From Lumbricus rubellus (taxonomy: Eukaryota > Annelida > Clitellata > Crassiclitellata > Lumbricidae), in NCBI GenBank assembly GCA_945859605.1, contig OX243815.1, positions 36,657,447-36,721,446 on the forward strand: DNA of 64,000 bases. Reading direction: 5' to 3'. The notes under the pieces were generated by a model. That model was not told the DNA's origin. It worked only from the letters and a program-made list of their open reading frames with translations, and ran no database searches. The position numbers were made by a program, and so were the translations under genes. Below are positions 54,388-64,000 of this stretch, one piece after another; positions within the stretch are counted from its first letter, which is position 1; the number at the start of each line of letters is the position of its first letter.

Positions 54388-54455
54388 GATGGTGGCACAT
54401 TGAATAACACACTGGCCTGGAGATCAGCAGAGCTGAGTTTGATTTCCGAAGCCCC
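54388..54455 (+). mobile_element. tRNA-like segment, possible SINE head, OS-9 intron 7
   Basis: GGTGGCACATTGAATAACAC followed by GGAGATCAGCAGAGCTGAGTT and GATTTCC resembles tRNA A/B boxes and an anticodon arm. Confidence 0.3.
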
Positions 54456-54650
54456 TGTAGGATTAGACATGCTTTGTAGGCTGCTATTAGCGTTGTGTAT
54501 CGTTGACTGTCTGTTCTGTTAGTAGTTAAGATTGATGTTAATAGAGATTGGAAGATTTCATCTATGGTGTGTTTAGTTATGGAGTGCTTCCATTATTATT
54601 TTGTACATTGTGTGTTTGCAGTAAAGAAAAAATAAACTATATATTAATTA

Positions 54651-55673
54651 TCTATACTATAAGGCGAAGTCGAATAATTATTCTGTGGCGATGTCCCGTT
54701 GTGCGCAAAGTTCCCCCGGTCAAAGACTTTTAAGCCAAACCGATGTCAACGACAAAATAATATTTTTCTTATGCGAATCTGGAAGTCATCGTGACTATTG
54801 TCAGCTCTCAATTCACTTTAAAACCAGAATTATCGACATTTTAAGTTTCGATATGGAAATTTACGCGCAATTCAGACGCAATTAACCAGTCATTAACGGT
54901 CCTAGGCGACGCTGCAACGATAATTAAGTCTTAAACCCGCTCATTTACTATGGCAAGCAAATTTTTGCACGAAAAGTTTTGAAATAGACTAAAGAATATG
55001 TGGTAGAAATCTAAAGAAAAAGCGATATGTGGAAATATTTTAAATTTGAAATTTATTTGTGAGCAGCAGTGATGCCACAGTTGGGTTTTTCCCACTAGAT
55101 CTGGTTTTAGGCCTTCGTCTGGGTTTCTGGTTTTTTTAAAGCAAAATCTGGGTTTATTTTAGAATCGCTTACACAAATAGTATGGGTTTTCTGGATTATT
55201 TTATAAGGAAGCCTGGGTTTATTTCTGAAACGTCAGGTCTGCCCTAGGCTTAATTCTTCTTGCCGACATTTCTTTTCTTTTGACGACGTACGTAATGCTG
55301 ACGTCATCTCTAACCGTAGAGACGTCACGTGGTCTATGGCAATAATAACATAATGTAGTAAACTGATTTGCAATTATATTTATTAAATAACGATGTCCAA
55401 TGTGAGCTGATTATCGGAAGGTAAGAAATGCAAATGTAAATCGGTTTTTATATAGCGGCCTTTACCGTTCATTTTTCAATGAATTTGATCGGGTGAGTTT
55501 CTCCACCGCTCTCCCGTTTGAATGGTCCCCGTAGACGGACCGTTTAAGTCCCCGTGGACGGACCGTGCTAGCCCGATATTTTTAATCTATGAAATGGCCA
55601 CCTTCGGACTGGGGGAGGGCAGCGAAACCCCTAACTCCCCCCCCCCCATGCGAAGCCGGGTTCCAAAATCTAG
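54651..55673 (+). mobile_element. Helitron-like element in OS-9 intron 7
   Basis: 5' end TCTATACTATAAGGCGAAGT and 3' end GCGAAGCCGGGTTCCAAAAT-CTAG, inserted between A (54650) and T (55674), as Helitrons do. GC-rich complementary tracts (CTTCGGACTGGGGG and CCCCCATGCGAAG) form the expected 3' hairpin. No Rep/helicase. A fragment of the CAGTGATGCC hAT family is carried at 55070-55240. Confidence 0.7.
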
Positions 55674-55860
55674 TATAATATATACGTATTATGAATATCT
55701 GCTTACACTCTAACCATAGAAAAACCTAGTTGTATTGTACTGGTATGATGGCTGGTCAATGGTGAGGTCAGTCAGCTGTTCATACAGTTGTTTAGTTGAT
55801 GCAGCACTTGAATATGATTGATGGTTGTCGTGTAGCCGACCGTTGACGCTTTGCTTGCAG

Positions 55861-56116
55861 CGATCTCTACGCCAGGCAAGCAGAAGACGGATGCGGCAAG
55901 TGAACTGAAGGCTGCTCTCGAAGGACTTCTCACTGCAGTCAATTCTGAGCTGAGGACTTTGTCAGACGATGATGATGACAATGACGATGATGATGAAGAT
56001 GACAAAGAAGGGGAAGAGGAGGAAGTGGATACACAGAAAACAGATATGAAAACAGAAGACTCGTCAGTTAAGGAAGAGAGTGAAAGCAATGAAGCTGATG
56101 TCTCTCGTGGCAGCAG
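55861..56116 (+). CDS. OS9: OS-9 exon 8: acidic region
   Basis: 256 nt, phase 1 to 2. It encodes DAASELKAALEGLLTAVNSE (helical) followed by a run of Asp and Glu. This parallels the acidic ED-rich stretch and flanking helices in the vertebrate protein. Confidence 0.82.
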
Positions 56117-56869
56117 GTTAGCTTTGATGGGCCATCCATCTATTACGTACGCAAAATATCGTATTTTCGACCCCTCCCCTCGCCCGTACATTTTGTTGAC
56201 CCCTATGCGTACATATAAATGAGCTTCTCTACCACCCCCCTCTATGAAGCCTATTTAGCTAATGTCATCTATGAAGCATGTATTTTACCGTAGGCTGACT
56301 ATTGATTTTTGTTAAACATCAAAATTGCTAGCTATGATTTGTTAACTGCTATGGTTTTCTGTTTGCATCTGAACAGAATATAATTTTAATGTGGTCAAAT
56401 GGTATCGGATGACCATAGAATAATACAGAATTGTTAATTGGCTAATGTGAACGTCAAAATTAGACATTTATTTTGCGTACGTATATTTTCCGAGACCCCT
56501 CCCCCGTACGCACCTGTATTCAAATTGCCTAAATACAGTGTGCATGCGTAGGACATCCCAAAACTGTTTTATTCAGTTTTTTATTTGTATGACCATTGAC
56601 CAGACTATTTTTATATTGTTTCTTCTTAACAATTATTAAGTTTTTGTTTTTTGCTGCACCAATAGTTTTGAGTTTTTCAAATTAAATCCCTGCACTGAAT
56701 TAGTTACATGTAAGCATCGCATATATATGCTATCTTTGGATTTAAAAGTTTCATGTAATCTTAGTACAATTTCGCCCAGTTATACTGGACAGTTTTACTG
56801 GCTGTTTAATTAAGAGCCTGTTGGTAGTCTGCTTCAATTGCCAACCTGTTTTCTGTGATGTTTTGACAG

Positions 56870-56937
56870 TGAGACAGAAGTAACAGAGGGAAAGAAGGTG
56901 GATGAGACGCCATCTAGTGAAGAACTTACTGATGAAG
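56870..56937 (+). CDS. OS9: OS-9 exon 9
   Basis: 68 nt, phase 2 to 1. It encodes ETEVTEGKKVDETPSSEELT and so on. Assigned by exact phase fit and consensus splice sites. Confidence 0.72.
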
Positions 56938-57326
56938 GTTTGCTCTCGGCTGTTCAATTCTCTTCCTGCTTCATACATGTGCTGCTTTCTTTATTGATAC
57001 TCTATCCAGATGATGCTCGACTGAATGATGAAAATTGATACATGGGAATCTTAAGGAATATTCCCAGAGGAATGGCATCGTCAGACATTTGAACCTGCCC
57101 AGGGGGCAGCGAACCAGAAGAAGACTGTATCGATGTTCACATCACGCCATTAACAATCTCTTCATGCTCTTGTTAATGCTTACAATAGGAAATTTCAAAG
57201 ACCATGTGCTTTGACATTTTGGTCTTTTTTGACAGAAATCTGTAATAAATTATCTGTTATGTGCATCACATTGCGTTGACTTGCATGTATTTAAACTTTA
57301 CATGACGTTGACATTTCTGTTGTCAG

Positions 57327-57530
57327 AGGTGGAAGGATCGTACATCACGTGGCAGGGACAGGGCAACCAGATTCAGCAGATAACGATTGACAGTGGGATG
57401 AAAGTTCAAGTGAAGCAGGTGAAGAAGGAAGATCGAGAGAAGGAAGAGGAGGAGAAGGCGGCGGCGGATGATGATGCGACGGATTCTGATCCAAATGAAC
57501 TGATGAGAAGAAAGTCAACTTCGCCTCCAG
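57327..57530 (+). CDS. OS9: OS-9 exon 10
   Basis: 204 nt, phase 1 to 1. It encodes VEGSYITWQGQGNQIQQITI, MKVQVKQVKKEDREKEEEEK and a Ser/Pro-rich end. The V-x-V-x-x-V pattern corresponds to the RVRVTKLR-type strand region of OS-9. Confidence 0.8.
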
Positions 57531-57651
57531 GTCGGTTCACTATCGGTAGTTAGCATGAGACATCTTTCTGTACTTCTTGTGCAGTAAGACCTCAGTAGAC
57601 TGTTGTCGATATTTGCTTTATCAGTATTTTAAGGCAACTCAAGGCAAGACA

Positions 57652-57735
57652 AATAAGTGGCAGGACGGCATTCAGATTTGAAAATAAGTGCCTGGACGCC
57701 GTCCATAACCATCCTGGCACACTTTAAGCCCTGAA
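57652..57735 (+). repeat. Short palindromic repeat (partner 62838-62930)
   Basis: AAGTGGCAGGACGGC and CATCCTGGCACACTT form a hairpin. The same ~85-bp unit (GTGGCAGGACGCC and GTCCTGCCAC) occurs at 62838-62930. Confidence 0.7.
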
Positions 57736-57849
57736 AATCTTCATATAAATAGGAATTTGCCATGACTTTCAAGTGCATTATTGAGCTGGCGGCTTCATAG
57801 TAGTCCATTGTCTCCTATACTTTGTCTTTGACTTTTGTTGCTTGTTAAG

Positions 57850-57968
57850 CTCGGAAGGTGGAAGTGCGCATCATCAATGCGGCCTACTACAACAAAGATG
57901 GCAAACCAGTTTCAGTCTATGCAGATGACACAAATCCATCGATAGAACGCATGGTATTCGCTCTTCTC
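57850..57968 (+). CDS. OS9: OS-9 exon 11: conserved C-terminal strand/helix
   Basis: 119 nt, phase 1 to 0. It encodes RKVEVRIINAAYYNKDGKPV, DDTNPSIERMVFALL. Matches the KIEIKIV ... EDTKNLKEIFFNIL region of vertebrate OS-9, a long conserved C-terminal block. Confidence 0.88.
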
Positions 57969-58819
57969 GTGAGTAGTCTTCAATGTTTCTTATGATTACT
58001 TGCATTTTAGTTTTACTTACCAGCGTTAGACTACAAAATCAGGTCATTAAGCATTGGCGCCATAACAAAACAGTGCTGGACAAAAGCGCTGAGACTAATG
58101 CGTGCAGACAGCAGTGCGCAACAGAAACCACCTCCAACAATGGCGTGCTCGACAAATGCGTGCAACTACCTGGAAAGTATCTAATGTTGACTAACGATCA
58201 ATAACATACAACCTACTGTCTATGCCTAAATTATTAGCTAGGTCACTACAATATGCATCGAGCACGGTGAAAATGAAACACAAATAACGTCAAATTAACG
58301 TCCAATTTGTGTTTCTTAGTTTTATTATTCTAGTTTATTTCTATGTTAAATATCTTCTAGTACGTTTGTTTGTGTCTTTCTGTGCCTGCCTAAAGTTTGG
58401 CTGACAGTACTCTATGAACTTTAGGAACATACACTACAATTTCTAGTTGAAATAAATCTATGTTGTGTATTGTGCTTTCCTGTGCCTAAAGTTTTTAGAA
58501 ATCTAGTTCGTTTAGAGTTCAGCTTAAATAAATATTTCTATTTTTGTCTAATCTTTTGTGCACTTTTGTCTGCACACATTTGTTGTGCACACTTTTGTGA
58601 TTACGCACTTTTGTCTGCATGCCTTAAATAAGTTAAAACCTGTGGAATATATAATTGAGCCTGAGAGAGTAATGTATGAAATGCTCCAACTAGCAAAGAT
58701 TTTAACGACAATTTGCATTGATTTCCCAGTCACCTTTAGTGAAAACCTCTTTGGCATACAATCACGTATAAGCTATTGACTTCAATGAACCTTTCGACAC
58801 ATTCAGGAGTTGCTGTGAA

Positions 58820-60175
58820 GATTGGCAGCTGTATTACCTGATGATTATCAGATGTATTACTTGAAGATTAGCAGATGTATTACTTGAAGATTAGCAAATG
58901 TATTACTTGAAGATTGGCAGCTGTATTACCTGATGATTATCAGATGTATTACTTGAAGATTAGCAGATGTATTACTTGAAGATTAGCAAATGTATTACTT
59001 GAAGATTGGCAGCTGTATTACCTGATGATTATCAGATGTATTACTTGAAGATTAGCAGATGTATTACTTGAAGATTAGCAAATGTATTACTTGAAGATTG
59101 GCAGCTGTATTACCTGATGATTATCAGATGTATTACTTGAAGATTAGCAGATGTATTACTTGAAGATTAGCAAATGTATTACTTGAAGATTGGCAGCTGT
59201 ATTACCTGATGATTATCAGATGTATTACTTGAAGATTAGCAGATGTATTACTTGAAGATTAGCAAATGTATTACTTGAAGATTAGCAGATGTATTACTTG
59301 AAGATTATCAGATGTATTACTTGAAGATTAGCAGATGTATTACTTGAAGATTAGCAAATGTATTACTTGAAGATTAGCAGATGTATTACTTGAAGATTAT
59401 CAGATGTATTACTTGAAGATTAGCAGATGTATTACTTGAAGATTATCAGATGTATTACTTGAAGATTAGCAAATGTATTACTTGAAGATTAGCAGATGTA
59501 TTACTTGAAGATTAGCAAATGTATTACTTGAAGATTAGCAGATGTATTACTTGAAGATTAGCAAATGTATTACTTGAAGATTAGCAGATGTATTACTTGA
59601 AGATTATCAGATGTATTACTTGAAGATTAGCAGATGTATTACTTGAAGATTATCAGATGTATTACTTGAAGATTAGCAAATGTATTACTTGAAGATTAGC
59701 AGATGTATTACTTGAAGATTAGCAAATGTATTACTTGAAGATTAGCAGATGTATTACTTGAAGATTAGCAGATGTATTACTTGAAGATTAGCAAATGTAT
59801 TACTTGAAGATTAGCAGATGTATTACTTGAAGATTAGCAAATGTATTACTTGAAGATTAGCAGATGTATTACTTGAAGATTATCAGATGTATTACTTGAA
59901 GATTAGCAAATGTATTACTTGAAGATTAGCAGATGTATTACTTGAAGATTAGCAAATGTATTACTTGAAGATTAGCAGATGTATTACTTGAAGATTATCA
60001 GATGTATTACTTGAAGATTAGCAGATGTATTACTTGAAGATTAGCAAATGTATTACTTGAAGATTAGCAGATGTATTACTTGAAGATTAGCAAATGTATT
60101 ACTTGAAGATTAGCAGATGTATTACTTGAAGATTATCAGATGTATTACTTGAAGATTAGCAGATGTATTACCTGG
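58820..60175. repeat. 23-bp minisatellite with higher-order structure, OS-9 intron 11
   Basis: About 59 copies of GATTAGCAGATGTATTACTT-GAA. Four unit types differ at a few bases: GATTGGCAGC, GATTATCAGA, GATTAGCAGA, GATTAGCAAA. In the first 460 bp they repeat in fixed order as a 92-bp block (starts 58820, 58912, 59004, 59096, 59188). Afterwards the first type disappears and the order becomes irregular. Confidence 0.97.
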
Positions 60176-60237
60176 TCCTTCGGAACTGATTGTGTTTGAA
60201 GATTGAGTTTTTCTGTACTTGTACATTGATGTTACAG

Positions 60238-60369
60238 CAACGAAATGATGAAGAAGTGTCAGAGTTCGAAAGACAGAAAAAAATAGAAGAGAATTACCGA
60301 TTCAAATGGTCAAAGACGAAGGAGAAGAAAGAGACAAAGACTTCTACCGTTGATGACAAGCTTGATTAA
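60238..60369 (+). CDS. OS9: OS-9 terminal exon 12
   Basis: Acceptor TTACAG ends at 60237; 43 codons and TAA at 60367-60369. It encodes EFERQKKIEENYRFKWSKTK and ends VDDKLD, matching the QKELE-x-NYR-x-x-W ending of OS-9 proteins. The total coding length of 1956 nt divides by three across all twelve exons. Confidence 0.9.
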   Translation, partial: QRNDEEVSEFERQKKIEENYRFKWSKTKEKKETKTSTVDDKLD

Positions 60370-60850
60370 GGGAGGGGGGCAGAATAATTTTTTCTAAGCA
60401 CTCATAAAACGCATCTCATTCTTCCCTATGGCTGTTTTCGTAAGATGGCAATGCGTAAATTTGTTTTTACTGGTATTCTACATAAATTTTGATTAGCTGT
60501 TGGTCATTCCTCAGACTGTACTAAACTGTGATCATTCCTCCTCTATGCTCCCACCTTTGACGTGAATTGAACAGAGGATTACGTATTCACTTCGTATTGA
60601 ACATGCATGATATCGAATTAGTGATGAATAGCTGTGTATATGTTGTGATTGGTAAATATCTACTTACCGTTCATATTAGTTATTTATTGTTTGTCACAGT
60701 TTGATTATTGATTAGGTTTGTACTGAATAAGTTTGCTGTGTTACGATGTAAAACTTGTACGTATGAGGCTGGTAAGCTTGGCTTTCTAGACAGGAAGCAA
60801 ATAGTATTTATATGCGATTTTTGCACTTCATGCAAAGGTTTCTATGTGTA

Positions 60851-60860
60851 ATAAATAAAG
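60851..60860 (+). terminator. Polyadenylation signal(s) AATAAATAAA, OS-9
   Basis: Overlapping AATAAA hexamers 480 bp after the OS-9 stop, followed by a GT-rich stretch (GTTGTTGGATTGTTATGG). Confidence 0.65.
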
Positions 60861-60880
60861 TTGTTGGATTGTTATGGAAC

Positions 60881-63597
60881 TTCAGTCAAATGTTCTTTAA
60901 CTGCTGCGTCCAACAGTTTGGATCACTTTTGTCATCGCAGATTAATATCTCGTGTGATGCTGGAGACTTGAGTTACGGTTAAAATGATATTTTTTTAAAA
61001 TTATTTTTATTATTATTATGGAGTTTTTTAATCTAGCGTATGTGTTTTCCACCATCGAAGGGTCGCTTATCAACAGAACAGATATTTCTTTCATGATTGA
61101 CACATTGTTCTGGTATTTATCGGCTGATATTTTGAAAATTTGAGGATTAGGTTTTTTTAAAGTTTATTATCTGCTAAGTCATATTGTTTTTTTCTTTTGC
61201 TGAAATGTTTAACCATATTGTTTCTCAGTTTATTTTCGAATGTACTCAAATGGAAAGGTCTGCGACCTGTTATAGCCAGAGACAGAATATCCTATGGCCT
61301 ATAATTGATATGCCAAGGTCAAGTACCTAGTCAGCTTGAACCACAGGAGCTTGACTTGCTTGCCACGTGAAATTGAGTTGTGGAGCTCTCAAGTTGTTGG
61401 CAAGTGTTGTTTTTGCGTTTAAATTCTGTTGGATGGTGTTAGAATTTTAGATATTTAAGTTTCTAGATGTTCAATATTTAGTTTGCAACACTGTTTTATT
61501 TTGAAAATGAAGGATCTGTTTGGGGTTCAGTGGTATGTTTTGCCTGTTCCCTTTTACTACAAAGTACTTCCAGGATTCAATCCATTAGAAATGCACTGCT
61601 GAAGCAATTTAAGTTTTTCTGTGTTCAGAAACTTCAAACTATGGGACCAGACAACCTTTGAACTCATGGCTTCATAGACACATATTAGACAGGGGTAGAC
61701 ATTGAAAGAAACTCAGTGTCCTCCAGTAGATTGGGCCTCACTTGTTTAGTCGTGGCTTGGCAAATATCTTGAAGCTGTGTGTTTTTATCTTAAGTTGACC
61801 ATCTCCATGATTGCTCTGATCTCCATATTACTTTTCATGCATCGTCTGATGGATCGTGATCACATGATTGAAATGCTGTGTATATATTCACCAAGGCATT
61901 CGTGTCTTTTGCCTGTTTATTACCACACATGCATAGTTGTTGGTCTTTAGGTTTCTGGCATTTTAATCCAGATACACTGCGCACAATGGGACAATATTAG
62001 TTTACTGTCTGTCATTCCTCAGGATAAATCGGACAGTTTTGGGATTATCCATGACTTATCAGTTTTAGCAATTTAAGGATCTGAACTTTAGCAGACTGTT
62101 TTATTGGTGGTTATGCTTAAGGTATAGAAATTTTTTTCATTGAGATATTCATAACTTTTATCTGAGTCTTATCCTATGTGATAAGAATCTCTGTTGTGAT
62201 GTGTGGATAAGTTGTAATCTAGCATTGCAGGTTGTTGTTTTAAAGTCGGATGTTGATGTTTATTTTCAGCAAGAACTGGACGATGAGTCATTTTTTGTGT
62301 TTCACAGTTTGACATTTTGTTTAAATATTTTTATTTTTATTGCTAGCAACTGTGGCATGATGTTTGTCTTAGTTGTGTTTGTCATGGTTCTGCTTCAGAT
62401 TGTTTGCTCTTACTTTTGTGTTGGTAGGTTTGTGTTAGCTTATACAGGGAATGGTGTAGTGGGTGGTGTTAGAGAGGAAGATGTACTGTTGGTGAAATTG
62501 AGTACAGCCAAAACCACCATGTAACATATCGTTATAACTCGAATTCTGACACATTGTGGTCAAAAACTAAAATTGGGCATTGAAGTTATCTTCTTTGTAA
62601 TAGTCTTTATTAAAGTGCTATGAAAGCAAATTGATGGGGGTTAGTTATGTATGAGTGTGTGCTAGGAGGGGATAAAATGAGAGATGAGATAAGATAATGG
62701 GGGCTTTTTGTAATTAACACAGGAGTGGAATTATGAGTTCATTTTCCAGATATGCTCCAAGGCAGTCCTGGGTATTGTACTTGTGCTTGGGTTTTGGGGC
62801 TGTGTTTTGATGGTTTACATTTTCAGGTGTGCTGGCCAAATAAGTGGCAGGACGCCATAGAGATTTGACAATAAGTGCCAGGACGCCGTCCATGACCGTC
62901 CTGCCACACTTTAAGCCCTGCCTACTCTACTAATAATTGATAGCATGTAGGCCTAGGCATAAACGATCAATATTAACAACCGTGGTGGCTATGAGGTCCT
63001 TAAGTAGTTGTAAATAATGCACAATACTGCCGAATTACTGCATTGGCGATGGCCTTCTGCTAAGGACGACAAACCCTTCTCTGGTCAAGACTATGTACCC
63101 GGTCCACTTCCAAAGATAGGCTATAGGCCTATTATGAATTCTCAAGGAACGACTTTGAACATCGTCTTGTTCAATTGAACCCTGCAGACTGACACCAATA
63201 GATGTGTCGCTGTATAATTATAATAATTTTTTTATTATGATGATCGATCTCCAATATGTCACGACCTCTGATCAAGTTTCACATCCGGGATTAATGTGCG
63301 GCCACTGAATGCAATGACTGCATGGAATAAGACATTGGAAGCAGACGCAGATATGCATGAAAGATGGTGGAGAAGGAAGTTGGTTTTGCATCTGCACTTC
63401 TTCTCCAGCATCCAGGTCATCAGCTGAATGCGGCGTTTGAATTGGGAGAGAATTATTCTGTCCCATCACCAACTTTATTGTCTCAAAGACAATGGGAACA
63501 AACTCATGATGTGGGTTGTAGAAAGCAATTGATGCATATTCAACAGATGCGCACGAATTTATCATCAACTGCTAATGCTGCTGCTGCTACTACTAGT
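60881..63597. other. 3' flank of OS-9: no supported gene
   Basis: A 107-codon hydrophobic frame at 62201-62524 lacks any recognised domain or splice support. 63272-63568 reverse shows weak likeness (HEFVPIVFETIKLVMG) to the HEFIPVALETLGPI block of the RLE-LINE and may be an old fragment. The remainder is AT-rich intergenic sequence. Confidence 0.5.
62838..62930. repeat. Short palindromic repeat (partner 57652-57735)
   Basis: Hairpin of GTGGCAGGACGCC with GGCGTCC and GTCCTGCCAC; ends ACTTTAAGCCCTG as in the partner. Confidence 0.7.
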
Positions 63598-63915
63598 CAT
63601 GGGCGGAGTTTATCAGAGGCTGGAAGGGGCTAAGCTCCCCAAGAAGGCCCAAATTCAACTATTTTACCATGAAAATGGTATCCTTTTTGGGGTTGGCCCC
63701 CCTAAGAAGGCCCAGACTCAGGGTTAGCCCCTCCAAGAACGGAAACCACACTCCGCCCATGCTACTATAGTCTACTACTAGGCCTACTACCCTTACTTCT
63801 ACTACGACTACTAATGCTTACTATAGACCTACTATACTACTGCTACTACCAAGCTTACTACTACACTACAACTAGGCCTACTACGTACTTCACTACTATT
63901 ACTGCTGCTGCTACT
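63562..63915. repeat. CTA/CTG-rich imperfect trinucleotide tract
   Basis: CTACTA, CTGCTG and TACTAC units on both sides of the inserted miniature element at 63598-63761. Confidence 0.8.
63598..63761 (-). mobile_element. CATGGGCGGAGTTT miniature element, reverse orientation
   Basis: CATGGGCGGAGTTTATC at the left and CACTCCGCCCATG at the right. Flanks CTACTAGT and CTACTATA agree in 6 of 8 bases within a CTA-rich target. The interior AGAAGGCCCA and ACCATGAAAATGGT blocks match the other three copies. Confidence 0.8.
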
Positions 63916-64000
63916 CAATGTGAGAATTGTGGAAATAAAACTGGTTGGACTATGATCCACTTGGAATTGGGAAGTGAAAGACAGACTTTACTATGGGTCA

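Noticed and set aside
58820..60175. CRISPR-like regular repeat array
   Set aside because: Contiguous 23-bp units without unique spacers, inside an intron of an animal gene: a minisatellite.
62201..62524. 107-codon hydrophobic frame downstream of OS-9
   Set aside because: Val/Phe/Leu-rich from T-rich DNA; no signal of a known membrane protein and no splice support.
63272..63568. 98-codon reverse frame as a gene
   Set aside because: Only a short weak similarity to the RLE-LINE C-terminal block; otherwise unsupported.

Overview
The window is animal genomic DNA that is very rich in transposable elements. It has intron-split genes with GT/AG borders, long trinucleotide and tetranucleotide arrays, and many cut-and-paste elements with clear target-site duplications (TSDs). 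The Ty3/gypsy element has the integrase-before-RT order described for Gmr1-like elements of deuterostomes. Together with the C-type lectins and the frequent AGGCCTA words, this suggests a marine deuterostome invertebrate, possibly an echinoderm. The species cannot be fixed from sequence alone.

Two host gene systems are supported. (1) Two paralogous secreted C-type lectin genes. The 3' half of one lies at 2812-5571, with its 5' exons outside the window. A complete six-exon copy lies at 27917-37492 and encodes a signal peptide and two C-type lectin domains (354 aa); the second domain keeps QPD and WND motifs. The two loci are an older segmental duplication (about 1450-5950 and 32310-37855 plus 40713-40755), and each copy was later hit by different transposons. 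This gives several filled/empty site pairs. (2) A complete 12-exon OS-9 gene at 48016-60369. OS-9 is the ER lectin of the ER-associated degradation pathway. Its MRH domain keeps the double Trp and the Q, R, E and Y sugar-binding residues. A hAT element ends 63 bp before its start codon, a Helitron sits in intron 7, and a 23-bp minisatellite of about 59 units fills much of intron 11.

Layout. 1-1450: stacked 3' ends of a restriction-endonuclease-type LINE separated by AAT arrays. 1450-5950: lectin copy 1. 6470-6866: a TCTA/TCTG array. 7676-24966: a tandem duplication bounded by copies of a 450-465 bp inverted-repeat element (7911, 20622, 24502); the middle copy is a recombinant of the outer two. 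Unit 1 later received a 7.5-kb Gmr1-like LTR retrotransposon with matching 1009-bp LTRs, itself broken by a piggyBac-type element, and a 1.25-kb LINE inserted in an ATT array. Unit 2 preserves both empty sites. 25-27.9 kb: miniature elements. 27.9-40.9 kb: lectin copy 2 with a mariner element downstream. 41-48 kb: a nest of DNA transposons, three deep at 42564-46124 and two deep at 46222-47952. 48-60.9 kb: OS-9. 60.9-64 kb: mostly unrecognised sequence, one miniature hAT-like element and a CTA-rich tract.

The most unusual material is (a) the LINE family whose copies start and stop within ATT/AAT arrays and share a covarying 3' hairpin, (b) the chimeric inverted-repeat element that records the crossover behind the tandem duplication, and (c) the Gmr1-like element with an in-frame loss of the integrase core.
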